Source of the DNA: Moheibacter sp035515075
GTDB lineage: Bacteria > Bacteroidota > Bacteroidia > Flavobacteriales > Weeksellaceae
Reading direction: 5' to 3'
Assembly: GCA_035515075.1 (NCBI GenBank)
Contig: DATJBZ010000025.1
Coordinates: 1-25,430, forward strand
Length of the DNA stretch: 25,430 nucleotides
The notes under the pieces were generated by a model, which ran no database searches, had not been told where the DNA came from, and saw only the letters and a list, made by a program, of their open reading frames with translations. The stretch's first letter is position 1; the number at the start of each line of letters is the position of its first letter. A program made the position numbers and the translations under genes. This document shows, in pieces, positions 1-8,349 of the stretch.

Positions 1-47
1 TTGAACTGCTTCAGAAAATCATCTGAAATTAAATCATCTTTTTTCAT
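1..47 (-). CDS. Transposase, N-terminal 15 residues only (IS256 family likely)
   Basis: An ATG at 47-45 on the minus strand opens a frame reading MKKDDLISDDFLKQF up to the window edge. The pattern of a short charged start followed by DDFLKQF is what I recall from Bacteroidota IS256-family (Mutator-like, DDE) transposases, which cut and rejoin the element's ends. It sits in the expected place just inside the element end, behind the palindrome at 78-111. Only 15 residues are visible, so no catalytic residue can be checked and the family call rests on the N-terminus plus the terminal sequence. Confidence 0.55.
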   Translation of the reverse strand, partial: MKKDDLISDDFLKQF

Positions 48-77
48 AAGTGTATAAAATTTAAAATTAAACATAAT

Positions 78-111
78 AATAAATAGCTGGGGCGCGCCCC
101 AGCTATTTATT
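78..111. repeat. 34-base perfect palindrome inside the insertion-sequence end
   Basis: The two 17-base arms are exactly self-complementary with no spacer; the centre is GGGGCGCGCCCC flanked by AT-rich arms. It lies between the terminal repeat and the transposase start. As RNA, transcripts entering the element from outside would fold into a very stable hairpin followed by a U-rich stretch, which would stop read-through or hide the transposase start. That function is inferred from protective hairpins known in other insertion sequences. Confidence 0.8.
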
Positions 112-141
112 TAACTTACACACTTTGTGAAATAGTCCCAA

Positions 142-190
142 ATAAACAAAAACATCGTCTCGATCAATTCAAGACGATGTTTTTGTTTAT
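142..190. terminator. Bidirectional Rho-independent terminator
   Basis: The arms at 142-160 and 172-190 pair perfectly (core ACATCGTCT / AGACGATGT extended by A- and T-runs) around an 11-base loop. The A-run before and T-run after make it functional in both directions. It serves the minus-strand gene that ends at 210 and probably also a plus-direction transcript that existed before the insertion sequence landed beside it. Confidence 0.85.
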
Positions 191-209
191 AATAAAGGGA
201 TAAGTTCAA

Positions 210-1292
210 TCAATATTTAAAACCTGATTTTAAATAAGAAGTCAAATCCGCATAAGGAATGAAGAGGTCATAATAGCCATACACATAAGGCGTCAAATCA
301 TACAAACCATAATGGAAAGTAATTCCTTTTTTGGACAAAGTGAAGTTCTCAGAGATTTCCGCTTTTTCCACCAAGAAAATTGAATCTTCCGACGCATTCA
401 ACGCTTGGTTTTCTGGAATGTGGTGTTTTGCTCGAATGGCGGCATTGATGGTATTTTCAATTTGTTTGGATAATTCCATATTCAACACATCGGATAACAA
501 TAAAAATTTCTTTTGCTTTTTGTCATAGGTCATGAAATGCTCATACGATATGCCATGTGCGCCACCGGTGTATTGGTAACCTGACAAACTAAAGGTCAAG
601 TATTTTGAGTTTTCAAGGTAGGGTGAGAAGTATTGGTACTTCTCATGGTTCCAACTCATCGGTGCTTCCTCTTCGATTGGAAAAACATCGAAATATTCCT
701 GCGCATCCATTTTGTATTCCGATGCATGCAGTTCCAAATGAGCTTGGACGTATTCTTCAAAATTGGAAAAACCTTCAAACAATTGAGCAAAAATCCTTTG
801 TTGCATTTCGGCATTTTTGGGCAAATAGAAATCATACACAAAAGTTCCTTTCATGTTTTCTGCTCCTTTGATAAAGTCCAACGGCACAATTTTTTTCTGA
901 CTGTAGTGGAACATTTCAGTGAATTTCTTGCACTTTTTTTCTTTGAATTTGAATGGAATACTTTCTCCATTTTTGGTCCAAATGCCTGAATAAACTCCTT
1001 TTTGAAATTGACCGCTGAAAGTTTCTTTTTTATCGTCCGCATCGTATTTGACCAAAACCAATGCATCCTTTGCAGCTGAATTTTGGTACAAAGCCATTGG
1101 GATTTCTTCGTCGTTTTGATAATAACTGCCTTGCCAAACCGAAGTTGGCGTTTCATTCTGGATTTCTTCCACTTTTTTAAGCGATAGGGTAACAGGTGTT
1201 TTTCCGATTTTCCCTTCAAAATTTAAATAATCTTGGGCCAACAACAAACTGCTCGTTAAAATGGCGAAGAGTACAAAACAATGCTTTTTCAT
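210..1292 (-). CDS. Exported DUF3298 (RsiV-like C-terminal domain) protein
   Basis: A 360-residue protein with a clear signal peptide (MKKHCFVLFAILTSSLLLAQ, cleavage after about residue 19), so periplasmic or surface-exposed. The C-terminal third (about 230-345) has the DUF3298/RsiV-like pattern: a YLTFSLSGYQYTGGAHG stretch, a following block on a conserved-looking Phe/Leu pair and an SKKGITFHYGLYDLTPY-like strand. In Bacillus RsiV this fold binds lysozyme; in Bacteroidota the role is unknown. The N-terminal 150 residues look beta-rich without a recognised domain. It stands alone: uvrC ends 65 bases upstream, and a TATCTTTG -7 element lies at 1311-1318 just before its ATG. Family call fairly sure, function unknown. 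Confidence 0.7.
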   Translation of the reverse strand: MKKHCFVLFAILTSSLLLAQDYLNFEGKIGKTPVTLSLKKVEEIQNETPTSVWQGSYYQNDEEIPMALYQNSAAKDALVLVKYDADDKKETFSGQFQKGVYSGIWTKNGESIPFKFKEKKCKKFTEMFHYSQKKIVPLDFIKGAENMKGTFVYDFYLPKNAEMQQRIFAQLFEGFSNFEEYVQAHLELHASEYKMDAQEYFDVFPIEEEAPMSWNHEKYQYFSPYLENSKYLTFSLSGYQYTGGAHGISYEHFMTYDKKQKKFLLLSDVLNMELSKQIENTINAAIRAKHHIPENQALNASEDSIFLVEKAEISENFTLSKKGITFHYGLYDLTPYVYGYYDLFIPYADLTSYLKSGFKY

Positions 1293-1310
1293 TTGGTATT
1301 AATTTTAACC

Positions 1311-1318
1311 CAAAGATA
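1311..1318 (-). promoter_or_regulatory. Predicted -7 promoter element of the DUF3298 gene
   Basis: The minus strand reads TATCTTTG, a perfect match to the Bacteroidota -7 consensus TAnnTTTG, 18 bases before the ATG at 1292. No good TTTG -33 box is seen at the usual distance, so the call is by the -7 element only. Confidence 0.5.
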
Positions 1319-1357
1319 AACAATGTACGTGCCGAAAGTGCTTATTGAGCAATGGTT

Positions 1358-3151
1358 TTATTGATTTTCAAAGTACGTTTTGATTTTTTTTGCCCGAGAT
1401 GTACCGATCACTTCGATCAATTCTTCCAAAGTGGCCGATTGAATTCTTTTGACCGATTTGAATTTTTTCAATAAATCGGTGATCGATTTTTCGCCAATGC
1501 CTGGAATGTTTTCCAATGAAGAATGAAAAGCGTCGTTGCTGCGTCGGTTGCGGTGTTTGCTCAAACCAAATCGGTGGGATTCGTCCCGAACTTGTTGCAG
1601 GATTTTTAAAGTTTCTGAAGTTTTGTCCAAATACAAGGGAATGCTGTCGCCTGGAAAATAAATTTCTTCCAACTTTTCTGCAATGCTGATGACGGTGACT
1701 TTTCCTCTCAATCCCAAAGCATCAATGCTTTTCAGCGCTGCGCTCAATTGGCCTTTTCCACCATCGATCAAAATCAATTGCGGCAAATCCCCATCTTCTT
1801 CTAAAACTCGGTTGTACCGTCGGAAAATTACTTCTTCCATCGTGGCATAATCATCTGCGCCCACCACCGTTTTTACATTGAAAATCCGGTAGTCTTTCTT
1901 GCTCGGCTTTCCATTTTTGAACACTACACAAGCCGAAACTGGATTGCTACCTTGGATGTTGGAATTGTCAAAACCTTCAATATGGCGCGGTTCTACTGGC
2001 ATCCGCAAATCCTTTTTCATTTGTTTCATGATGCGCTTCACATGCCGATCTGGATCGGTGATTTTGATTTGTTTCAATTGATCCAAACGATAATATTTCG
2101 CATTGCGCTCGGACAATTCGATCAAGCGTTTTTTGTCACCGATTTGCGGCACAGTAATGTGGATGTTGGGAATTTCCAAATCCATTTCAAAAGGCAATAA
2201 AATCTCTTTGGCACTTTGACCAAAGCGATTGAAAATTTCGATGATGGCTTCTTCCAGCATTTCTTCATCCGTTTCGTCCAACTTCTTTTTCATTTCAGAA
2301 GTATTGGATTGGATGATGGCGCCGTTGTTGACCCGCAAGAAATTGATGTAGGCAAAACTCTCATCCGAAATGATGCTGAAAACATCGACATTTCCAATGG
2401 TTGGACTGACCACAGTGGATCTGGCTTGGTAATTTTTGATGGCTTCAATTTTTTCTTTGATCAAATGTGCCGATTCAAAATTCAGATTTTCGGCAAAAGT
2501 TTTCATTTGTTCGGTCATGTAACGGATCACTTCGCCATAATTTCCCCTTAAAATTTGTCGAATCGCTTGGATGTTTTTGTCGTAATCTTCGTAGGATTGC
2601 AAACCTTCACAAGGGCCCAAGCAGTTGCCAATATGGTATTCCAAACAAACTTTGAACTTTTTGTCTTCGATATTTTTTCGGTTCAAATCATAATTGCAAG
2701 TGCGCAACGGATACAATTCACGGATCAAATCGAGCAATGCATAGCAAACGGGCAAAGAAGCATACGGTCCAAAATAGTCCGAACCATCTTTGATCACATT
2801 TCTGGTTTTGAAAATGCGTGGAAAGTTTTCTTTTTTGATGCAAATCCAAGGATAGGTTTTGTCGTCCTTGAGCATCACATTGTATTTGGGTTGGTATTTT
2901 TTGATCAAATTATTCTCCAACAGCAAAGCATCGAATTCGGTATCGACGATAATGATTTGGATGTCTTCGATCTTGCTGACCAAAATTCTGGTTTTTCCTG
3001 AATCTTGTTTTTTGACAAAATAGGAAGCCACCCTTTTTTTCAAGTCCTTGGCTTTGCCGACATACAAGATTTTTCCGTTTTTATCATAGTATTGATAAAC
3101 GCCAGGTTTGTTGGGCAAAGTTTGCAGAATCAGTTTTAAGTTTTCTTTCAT
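1358..3151 (-). CDS. uvrC: UvrABC excinuclease subunit C
   Basis: UvrC makes both incisions around a DNA lesion handed over by UvrA/UvrB in nucleotide excision repair. The 597 residues match the usual length and domain order: GIY-YIG nuclease at 13-95 (GVY at 17-19, YVGKAKDLKKR at 30-40, LLEN with catalytic Glu at about 79), a cysteine-bearing middle part, a UVR domain at about 205-240 that contacts UvrB, the RNase H-like 5' nuclease (about 375-530, with EGFDNSNIQG and LILIDGGKGQL carrying the acidic residues), and C-terminal helix-hairpin-helix repeats (IPGIGEKSITDLL). It starts 48 bases after the UvrD-type helicase gene on the same strand, so the two repair genes may be co-transcribed. No missing key residue seen. 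Confidence 0.97.
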   Translation of the reverse strand: MKENLKLILQTLPNKPGVYQYYDKNGKILYVGKAKDLKKRVASYFVKKQDSGKTRILVSKIEDIQIIIVDTEFDALLLENNLIKKYQPKYNVMLKDDKTYPWICIKKENFPRIFKTRNVIKDGSDYFGPYASLPVCYALLDLIRELYPLRTCNYDLNRKNIEDKKFKVCLEYHIGNCLGPCEGLQSYEDYDKNIQAIRQILRGNYGEVIRYMTEQMKTFAENLNFESAHLIKEKIEAIKNYQARSTVVSPTIGNVDVFSIISDESFAYINFLRVNNGAIIQSNTSEMKKKLDETDEEMLEEAIIEIFNRFGQSAKEILLPFEMDLEIPNIHITVPQIGDKKRLIELSERNAKYYRLDQLKQIKITDPDRHVKRIMKQMKKDLRMPVEPRHIEGFDNSNIQGSNPVSACVVFKNGKPSKKDYRIFNVKTVVGADDYATMEEVIFRRYNRVLEEDGDLPQLILIDGGKGQLSAALKSIDALGLRGKVTVISIAEKLEEIYFPGDSIPLYLDKTSETLKILQQVRDESHRFGLSKHRNRRSNDAFHSSLENIPGIGEKSITDLLKKFKSVKRIQSATLEELIEVIGTSRAKKIKTYFENQ

Positions 3152-3199
3152 TTTAGCCCCAATTAAAATGGATGTCTAAAGTTATTTTGCATGAAATTT

Positions 3200-5527
3200 T
3201 TACCCCAACACTTTCAATTTGGCGAAATTCAACAACAATTTCTTTTCTCCAGCATGGTCAAACAAAATCACGGCTTTGGCATCTTTGGCATCACCTTCTA
3301 AGGAGACGACTTTTCCTCGGCCAAAACGATCGTGCAAAACGATTTGTCCTGCTTTCAATTCCACGGCTGCGCCATCGATTTGATTGGTGATTTTGGCCTT
3401 GTCCAAAGGTTTGAAATTCGCTTTGGGCGGAACCGCCGATGAGGAAGTATTCAACTTTGGTTTTTCTTTTTTGCGCTCAAATTGGGGCACTTGTGAAAAT
3501 CCATCATCGAATAAATTGGCGCTCAATCCGCTGTTGTTGAAGTTGGATGGCACGATCAAGTTTTTCCAATCCAAGTATTTGTCGTCGATTTCTTCTAAAA
3601 AACGACTCGGTTCACTGTCGACGATTTTTCCCCAACGAAAACGAGAAACCGAATAGGTCAAATGGGCAAATTTCTCCGCTCTTGTTAAAGCTACATAGAA
3701 AAGTCGGCGTTCTTCCTCCAAATCCTGTCGGGTGTTCAAGCTCATCATCGAAGGAAATAAATTCTCTTCCAATCCCACGATGAATACCGCTGGAAACTCC
3801 AGACCTTTGGCCAAATGGACCGTCATCAAAGCGACTTTGTTGTCATCGCTGTCATCTTTGTCCGCATCGGTGGACAAGGCAACATTCTCCAAAAACCCGC
3901 TCAAAGTCGGATTGCCATCTTCCAATTGTTTTTGTTCTTCCACATAACCTTGGATGCTGTTGAGCATTTCTTGTAAGTTGTCCAATTTTGAAATGCCTTC
4001 GGGCGTATCGTCTTCTTTCAAGGTTTTGATCATTCCCGTGGTTTTGGACACATGCAAAGACACTTCATAGACATCTTGGTTTTCCAACATCACCATGAAA
4101 CTTTTGATCATGATGATGAATTCATTCAACTTATACACCGTAGAAGCATTCAAACCTACTTTTGCGGCATATTGATGGATGTTTTCCAATAAGTCAAAAA
4201 TCGATTTTTCTTCTTCGGCAGCCGTGATCATCAATTTATTGATGGTCGTTTGGCCAATGCCTCTTTTGGGGTAATTGATCACGCGAAGCAAAGCTTCTTC
4301 ATCATTTTTGTTGACCAACAAACGCAAATAAGACACCAAATCTTTGATTTCTTTTCGTTGGAAAAAGGAAGTTCCTCCAAAGATTTTATAGGGAATGTTC
4401 CGTTTTCTCAAAGCTTCTTCAATCGCACGCGATTGGGCATTGGTACGGTACAAAATTGCAATGTCTTCGTGCTTCAATTGTTCATTCAAATGCAATTCCC
4501 AAATTTGAGAAGCGACATAACGCGCTTCATCTGCATCCGTCAAAGCGCGGTACACTGGAATGCTTTGTCCGACATCATTTGCTGTCCAAACATTTTTTTC
4601 CAATTGGTCACGATTTTGTGCTATCACTTGATTGGCCGCATTGACAATGGTTTTCGAAGAACGGTAATTTTGTTCCAAAGCAATCATCTTGGCGTCGTTG
4701 TAATCTTGTTTGAAAGACAAAATATTGCGAATATTCGCGCCACGAAACGCATAAATACTTTGCGCATCATCGCCCACCACACATAAATTCTCATACCTTG
4801 AAGCCAAGGCTTTGACAATTAAATATTGCGAATGGTTGGTGTCTTGGTACTCATCGACCAAAATGTATTTGAAACGTTCTTGGTATTTTGCCAAAACCTC
4901 TGGAAATCGCGTCAATACTTCATTGGTTCTCAACAACAAATCATCAAAATCCATGGCGCCAGATTTGAAACATCTATCAACATAAGCGCGATAAATATCG
5001 CCCATTCGAGGTTTCATTGCCGCTTGGTCGGCTTCGATCAATTCGGGTGAATTGTGGTACGCACGCACCGTGATCAAATTATTTTTGAATTGAGAAATGC
5101 GGTGAAGGACTTGTTTGGGTTTGTAAATGTCTTTGTCCAATTGCAATTCCTCAATCACCTTTCGCATCACACTTTGGCTGTCTTGGCTATCGTAGATGGT
5201 GAAATCAGAAGGATAACCCAAACGCGGTGCTTCTGTCCGTAAAATTCGGGCAAAAATCGAGTGAAAAGTTCCCATCCAAAGATTTTTGGCTTCGTTGGGT
5301 CCCACGACTTTCGCAATCCGTTCTTTCATTTCTTTGGCGGCTTTGTTGGTAAAAGTCAACGATAAAATGTTGAAAGGATCCACGCCTTTTTCGATCAAAT
5401 GCGCAATTCGATACGTCAAAACCCTTGTTTTTCCAGAGCCAGCACCAGCAATCACCATCAAAGGACCTTCGGTATTTTCTACCGCCAATCTTTGTGGTTC
5501 GTTCAATTCGTCTAAATAATTCTTCAT
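3200..5527 (-). CDS. UvrD/PcrA-type 3'-5' DNA helicase
   Basis: A superfamily 1A helicase of 775 residues that unwinds DNA in excision and mismatch repair or removes proteins from DNA. Visible motifs: Walker A GAGSGKT at 28-34, motif Ia LTFTNKAAKEM, Walker B LVDEYQDTN (Asp225-Glu226), GDDAQSIYAFRGA, QNYRSS, MTVHLAKGLEFPAVF and VALTRAEK. The C-terminus (GQIVLHDRFGRGKVVSL) is the Tudor-like domain that in PcrA binds RNA polymerase. UvrD and PcrA cannot be separated by sequence alone here, so no symbol is given. It precedes uvrC by 48 bases on the same strand, which fits a DNA-repair transcription unit. The ATG start places the Q-motif (LNEPQRLAV) at the expected distance from the N-terminus. 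Confidence 0.95.
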   Translation of the reverse strand: MKNYLDELNEPQRLAVENTEGPLMVIAGAGSGKTRVLTYRIAHLIEKGVDPFNILSLTFTNKAAKEMKERIAKVVGPNEAKNLWMGTFHSIFARILRTEAPRLGYPSDFTIYDSQDSQSVMRKVIEELQLDKDIYKPKQVLHRISQFKNNLITVRAYHNSPELIEADQAAMKPRMGDIYRAYVDRCFKSGAMDFDDLLLRTNEVLTRFPEVLAKYQERFKYILVDEYQDTNHSQYLIVKALASRYENLCVVGDDAQSIYAFRGANIRNILSFKQDYNDAKMIALEQNYRSSKTIVNAANQVIAQNRDQLEKNVWTANDVGQSIPVYRALTDADEARYVASQIWELHLNEQLKHEDIAILYRTNAQSRAIEEALRKRNIPYKIFGGTSFFQRKEIKDLVSYLRLLVNKNDEEALLRVINYPKRGIGQTTINKLMITAAEEEKSIFDLLENIHQYAAKVGLNASTVYKLNEFIIMIKSFMVMLENQDVYEVSLHVSKTTGMIKTLKEDDTPEGISKLDNLQEMLNSIQGYVEEQKQLEDGNPTLSGFLENVALSTDADKDDSDDNKVALMTVHLAKGLEFPAVFIVGLEENLFPSMMSLNTRQDLEEERRLFYVALTRAEKFAHLTYSVSRFRWGKIVDSEPSRFLEEIDDKYLDWKNLIVPSNFNNSGLSANLFDDGFSQVPQFERKKEKPKLNTSSSAVPPKANFKPLDKAKITNQIDGAAVELKAGQIVLHDRFGRGKVVSLEGDAKDAKAVILFDHAGEKKLLLNFAKLKVLG

Positions 5528-5616
5528 CTTGTTGCAAATTTAAAGATTAGAAATCAGATGGTCGAATTAATAAAATCAATTTATGCACAATGGCCGATTA
5601 TCGCTGACAATCTTTT

Positions 5617-5624
5617 TATCTTTG
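5617..5624 (+). promoter_or_regulatory. Predicted -7 promoter element of aroC
   Basis: TATCTTTG matches TAnnTTTG exactly and lies 20 bases before the ATG at 5644. It overlaps no gene and supports transcription start close to 5630. A -33 TTTG is not evident. Confidence 0.5.
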
Positions 5625-5643
5625 GTCAAATTTGAATGGAACA

Positions 5644-6705
5644 ATGAATCATTTTGGTGAAATTTTTCGGTTGACGACTTTTGGTGAAAGTCATGGTGAT
5701 GCGATAGGAGGAATTATTGAAGGTTGTCCTGTGGGCATTGCTTTGGATTTTGAGCAAATTCAACAGGAATTGGACCGAAGAAAACCAGGCCAATCCAACA
5801 TCGTGACCCAGCGCAAAGAATCGGATACCGTTCAGTTTTTGTCGGGCATTTATGAAGGCAAAACGACGGGCATGCCGATTGGTTTTATGATTGTCAATGA
5901 AAACCAAAAATCACAAGATTACACCCATATTGAAGAAGTCTATCGACCTTCTCATGCAGATTTTACCTATGCCAAAAAATACGGTTTGCGCGATCCTCGT
6001 GGTGGTGGAAGAAGTTCTGCACGTGAAACGGCCAATTGGGTGGTCGCGGGTGCGATCGCCAAACAAGTATTGTCTTTCATCCAAATCGATGCCTACGTTT
6101 CTTCTGTGGGTGGTTTGTTTTTAGAAAAACCATACCAAGCCTTGGACTTTTCAAAAACAGAAAGCAATGTGGTGCGTTGTCCAGACGAGGAAGTGGCGCA
6201 AAAAATGATTGAAAAAATCAAAGCCGTTCGAAAAGCAGGAGATACCATTGGCGGAACGGTGACTTGTGTACTGCGTCAAGTGCCCATTGGATTGGGGGAA
6301 CCTGTTTTTAATAAGTTGCATGCGCGTTTGGGACAAGCGATGTTGTCGATCAATGCGGTCAAAGGTTTTGAATACGGCAGCGGATTTTGTGGTGCAAAAA
6401 TGTTGGGTTCTGAACACAATGATTTGTTCAACGAAGATGGTTCAACTAAAACCAATCTTTCTGGTGGCATTCAAGGAGGAATTTCCAATGGTATGGACGT
6501 TTATTTTCGGGTAGCCTTCAAACCTGTCGCGACTTTGATGCAAACCCAAGAAACGATCAATGCACAAGGCGAAAAAGTGCAAATGGAAGGCAAGGGCAGA
6601 CATGATCCATGTGTGGTACCTCGCGCTGTGCCCATCGTTGAGGCTTTGGCAGCCATGGTTTTATTGGATTTTACTTTGTTGAATCAAACCAAACATTTGG
6701 CTTGA
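5644..6705 (+). CDS. aroC: Chorismate synthase
   Basis: Converts 5-enolpyruvylshikimate-3-phosphate to chorismate, the last shared step to aromatic amino acids, folates and quinones; needs reduced FMN. The 353-residue protein starts MNHFGEIFRLTTFGESHG, the family's N-terminal signature, and carries HADFTY, the RGGGRSSARET block and the late GRHDPC. I chose the ATG at 5644 rather than the in-frame TTG at 5632, because family members begin a few residues before FGxxFR and because the -7 element at 5617-5624 would leave almost no leader for the earlier start. Its stop lies 3 bases from the stop of convergent oxyR, with no terminator between them, so the two transcripts probably overlap. Confidence 0.97.
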   Translation: MNHFGEIFRLTTFGESHGDAIGGIIEGCPVGIALDFEQIQQELDRRKPGQSNIVTQRKESDTVQFLSGIYEGKTTGMPIGFMIVNENQKSQDYTHIEEVYRPSHADFTYAKKYGLRDPRGGGRSSARETANWVVAGAIAKQVLSFIQIDAYVSSVGGLFLEKPYQALDFSKTESNVVRCPDEEVAQKMIEKIKAVRKAGDTIGGTVTCVLRQVPIGLGEPVFNKLHARLGQAMLSINAVKGFEYGSGFCGAKMLGSEHNDLFNEDGSTKTNLSGGIQGGISNGMDVYFRVAFKPVATLMQTQETINAQGEKVQMEGKGRHDPCVVPRAVPIVEALAAMVLLDFTLLNQTKHLA

Positions 6706-6708
6706 AAT

Positions 6709-7653
6709 TCAGGGCATACTGATCAAAGGGGAAGTAATGTTTTCAACTTGATCGGTGAAAATCTTTCCACGCACGACACTTTGGATGCTATTGATCAAAC
6801 TTTCTTCAAATGATTTTCTCAAATTCGATTGATGGTACACCAAGCTGACTTGTCTGGTCGGCGCAGGATCCTTGAAATAGCGGATGTTTTTTTGGTATTC
6901 TTTGGGCAAATCCTCAGCGTGCATGGCGGGCAACAATGTGATGCCGTAACCTTCGTTGGACAATTTTACCAAGGTATCTAAACTACCACTGTCCAGTTTG
7001 ATGGTTTGTAATTTCAACTTCGCTGCTTCGCACAAATTCATCACATTGTTTCGGAAACAATGCCCTTCTTTCAACAACAATAAATCGGTGACGTCCAAAT
7101 CTTCTGCAACAATTTCCGCTTTGGCGTGCAAAGGATGGTAGGACGGAATGTAAGCAACCAAAGGTTCGTAATACAAAGTTTTTTCAATGATTTGATTTTC
7201 ATGCAAGGGTGTAACGACCAAACCAAAGTCCAATGCGCCATTGTCGAGTTGTTCGATGATTTCTTGGGTTTGCAATTCTCGGATAATCAAATTGGTCTTG
7301 GGATGTTTTTTTTCAAAATTCTTGTAAAAAAGCGGAACCAAAGTGGGAAGAATTGTTGGGATGACGCCAATTTGAAAAGTGCCTTCAATCAATCCTTTTT
7401 CTTCGAAAATCAGTTGTGCCATTTTATTGGATTCCTTCAAAATGGTTTTGGCTTGAGCCACGACTTTTTCTCCGATCTTGGTCAGTTGGATGGGGTGCGC
7501 GCTGCGGTCAAAAATTTCGATGTCCAATTCTTTTTCTAATTTTTGAATTTGCATACTCAGTGTAGGTTGTGTCACGAAAGATTTTTCTGCTGCCAGTGTG
7601 AAATTACGGTACTCAGCGACCGCCAAAACGTATTCCAATTGAACCAATGTCAT
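6709..7653 (-). CDS. oxyR: Hydrogen-peroxide-sensing LysR-type regulator OxyR
   Basis: A 314-residue LysR-family activator. The N-terminal winged helix-turn-helix (about 1-60) contains FTLAAEKSFVTQPTLSMQI; the rest is the two-lobed sensing domain. The redox pair is present: GHCF places Cys199 and NLCEA places Cys208, the same numbers and 9-residue spacing as the disulfide pair of E. coli OxyR, which is strong support for peroxide sensing rather than another LysR role. It diverges from dps, a classic OxyR target, across a 154-base gap. The gene ends 3 bases from the end of aroC. A TACCTTTA stretch on the minus strand (7670-7677) is a possible -7 element. Confidence 0.92.
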   Translation of the reverse strand: MTLVQLEYVLAVAEYRNFTLAAEKSFVTQPTLSMQIQKLEKELDIEIFDRSAHPIQLTKIGEKVVAQAKTILKESNKMAQLIFEEKGLIEGTFQIGVIPTILPTLVPLFYKNFEKKHPKTNLIIRELQTQEIIEQLDNGALDFGLVVTPLHENQIIEKTLYYEPLVAYIPSYHPLHAKAEIVAEDLDVTDLLLLKEGHCFRNNVMNLCEAAKLKLQTIKLDSGSLDTLVKLSNEGYGITLLPAMHAEDLPKEYQKNIRYFKDPAPTRQVSLVYHQSNLRKSFEESLINSIQSVVRGKIFTDQVENITSPLISMP

Positions 7654-7769
7654 AAATAGATATTTTTTATAAAGGTATTAATATTATTGTATGAATTGGT
7701 AGCTTTTGGACTGCTTTTCGCAAGACATGTATTGATTTTCATCAGCTAGGTTTTGGATGAAATTGCTTA

Positions 7770-7784
7770 AATTAGAACCTAATT
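7770..7784. promoter_or_regulatory. Inverted repeat in the oxyR-dps intergenic region, candidate operator
   Basis: AATTAG and CTAATT face each other around a 3-base centre, 23 bases before the dps ATG. A second outlying TAGGTT lies at 7747-7752 and mirrors AACCTA at 7776-7781. The repeat falls between a TTG (7763-7765) and an AT-rich -7-like stretch (7784-7791), where an activator or repressor of dps could act. Assignment to OxyR is inferred only from gene context; it does not closely match the E. coli OxyR motif. Confidence 0.3.
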
Positions 7785-7807
7785 ATAAACTTTAAAAATT
7801 AATAGAA

Positions 7808-8278
7808 ATGACTTTATCAACGATTGGATTAGAAAAATCTACAACCAAAGAATTGGCAGATGACTTGAACGTTTTGCTGTCCAATTTACAAGTGTATTAC
7901 CAGAATTTGAGAGGTGTTCATTGGAACATCAAAGGCGAGCATTTTTTTCAATTGCATGCGCAATTTGAAGCATTGTATTTGGATGCGCAAGAAAAAGTGG
8001 ATTTGGTGGCGGAGCGAATTTTGACTTTGGGCAAAACGCCTTTGCATACTTTTGAGGATTATGTGAAAAATTCTTCCGTAAAAGTTGGAAAAGATGTGTC
8101 AGATGCCAAAGGATCTGTTTCTTTGATTTTGGAATCGATCCAGGAATTATTGAAAATCGAGCGTGAAATTTTGGATCGTTCAGATGAATTGGATGATGAA
8201 GGAACCAATGCCATGATGAGTGATTTCATCGCTTTTCAAGAGAAAACCGCTTGGATGTTGAAAGCTTTCTTGGGCTAA
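7808..8278 (+). CDS. dps: Dps-family ferritin-like DNA-protection protein
   Basis: A 156-residue member of the Dps family, which forms 12-subunit shells that oxidise Fe(II) with H2O2 and store the iron, protecting DNA from Fenton chemistry. The inter-subunit ferroxidase ligands are visible with family spacing: His38 (in VHWN), His50, an acidic residue at 54 (Glu where E. coli has Asp), Asp65 and Glu69 (VDLVAER). The N-terminus is short and carries only a few Lys, so direct DNA binding by a Lys-rich tail is not obvious. Divergent from oxyR, suggesting peroxide-induced expression; followed by a strong terminator at 8298-8335. Confidence 0.93.
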   Translation: MTLSTIGLEKSTTKELADDLNVLLSNLQVYYQNLRGVHWNIKGEHFFQLHAQFEALYLDAQEKVDLVAERILTLGKTPLHTFEDYVKNSSVKVGKDVSDAKGSVSLILESIQELLKIEREILDRSDELDDEGTNAMMSDFIAFQEKTAWMLKAFLG

Positions 8279-8297
8279 ATTTATAACAAAAATGAAG

Positions 8298-8335
8298 AAA
8301 AAACGGCTTATCTGAGACCAGATAAGCCGTTTTTT
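8298..8335. terminator. Bidirectional Rho-independent terminator between dps and the oxidase unit
   Basis: An AAACGGCTTATCTG / CAGATAAGCCGTTT stem (8301-8314 with 8319-8332) extends by A-T pairs to 8298-8335 around a 4-base loop, with A- and T-runs on either side. It closes dps and the convergent oxidase operon that ends at 8350. Confidence 0.9.
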
Positions 8336-8349
8336 GTGGTCAATTAAGG

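Larger units (their letters stand above)
1..139 (-). mobile_element. End of an insertion sequence, probably IS256 family, cut by the window edge
   Basis: Seen: a minus-strand ORF start at 47, a 34-base perfect palindrome at 78-111, and a terminal stretch at about 113-139 that on the minus strand starts GGGACTATTTCACAAAG and continues into GTGTAAG. A terminal repeat ending in GTGTAA is typical of IS256-type ends, and the start of the ORF resembles Bacteroidota IS256-family transposases. The outer end is placed at about 139 because the host terminator stem begins at 142. The other end and the target duplication lie outside the window, so family and boundary are inferred. Confidence 0.6.

Noticed and set aside
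5632..5643. Upstream TTG start for chorismate synthase
   Set aside because: Adds four residues not typical of the family and leaves almost no leader after the predicted promoter; the ATG at 5644 fits better.
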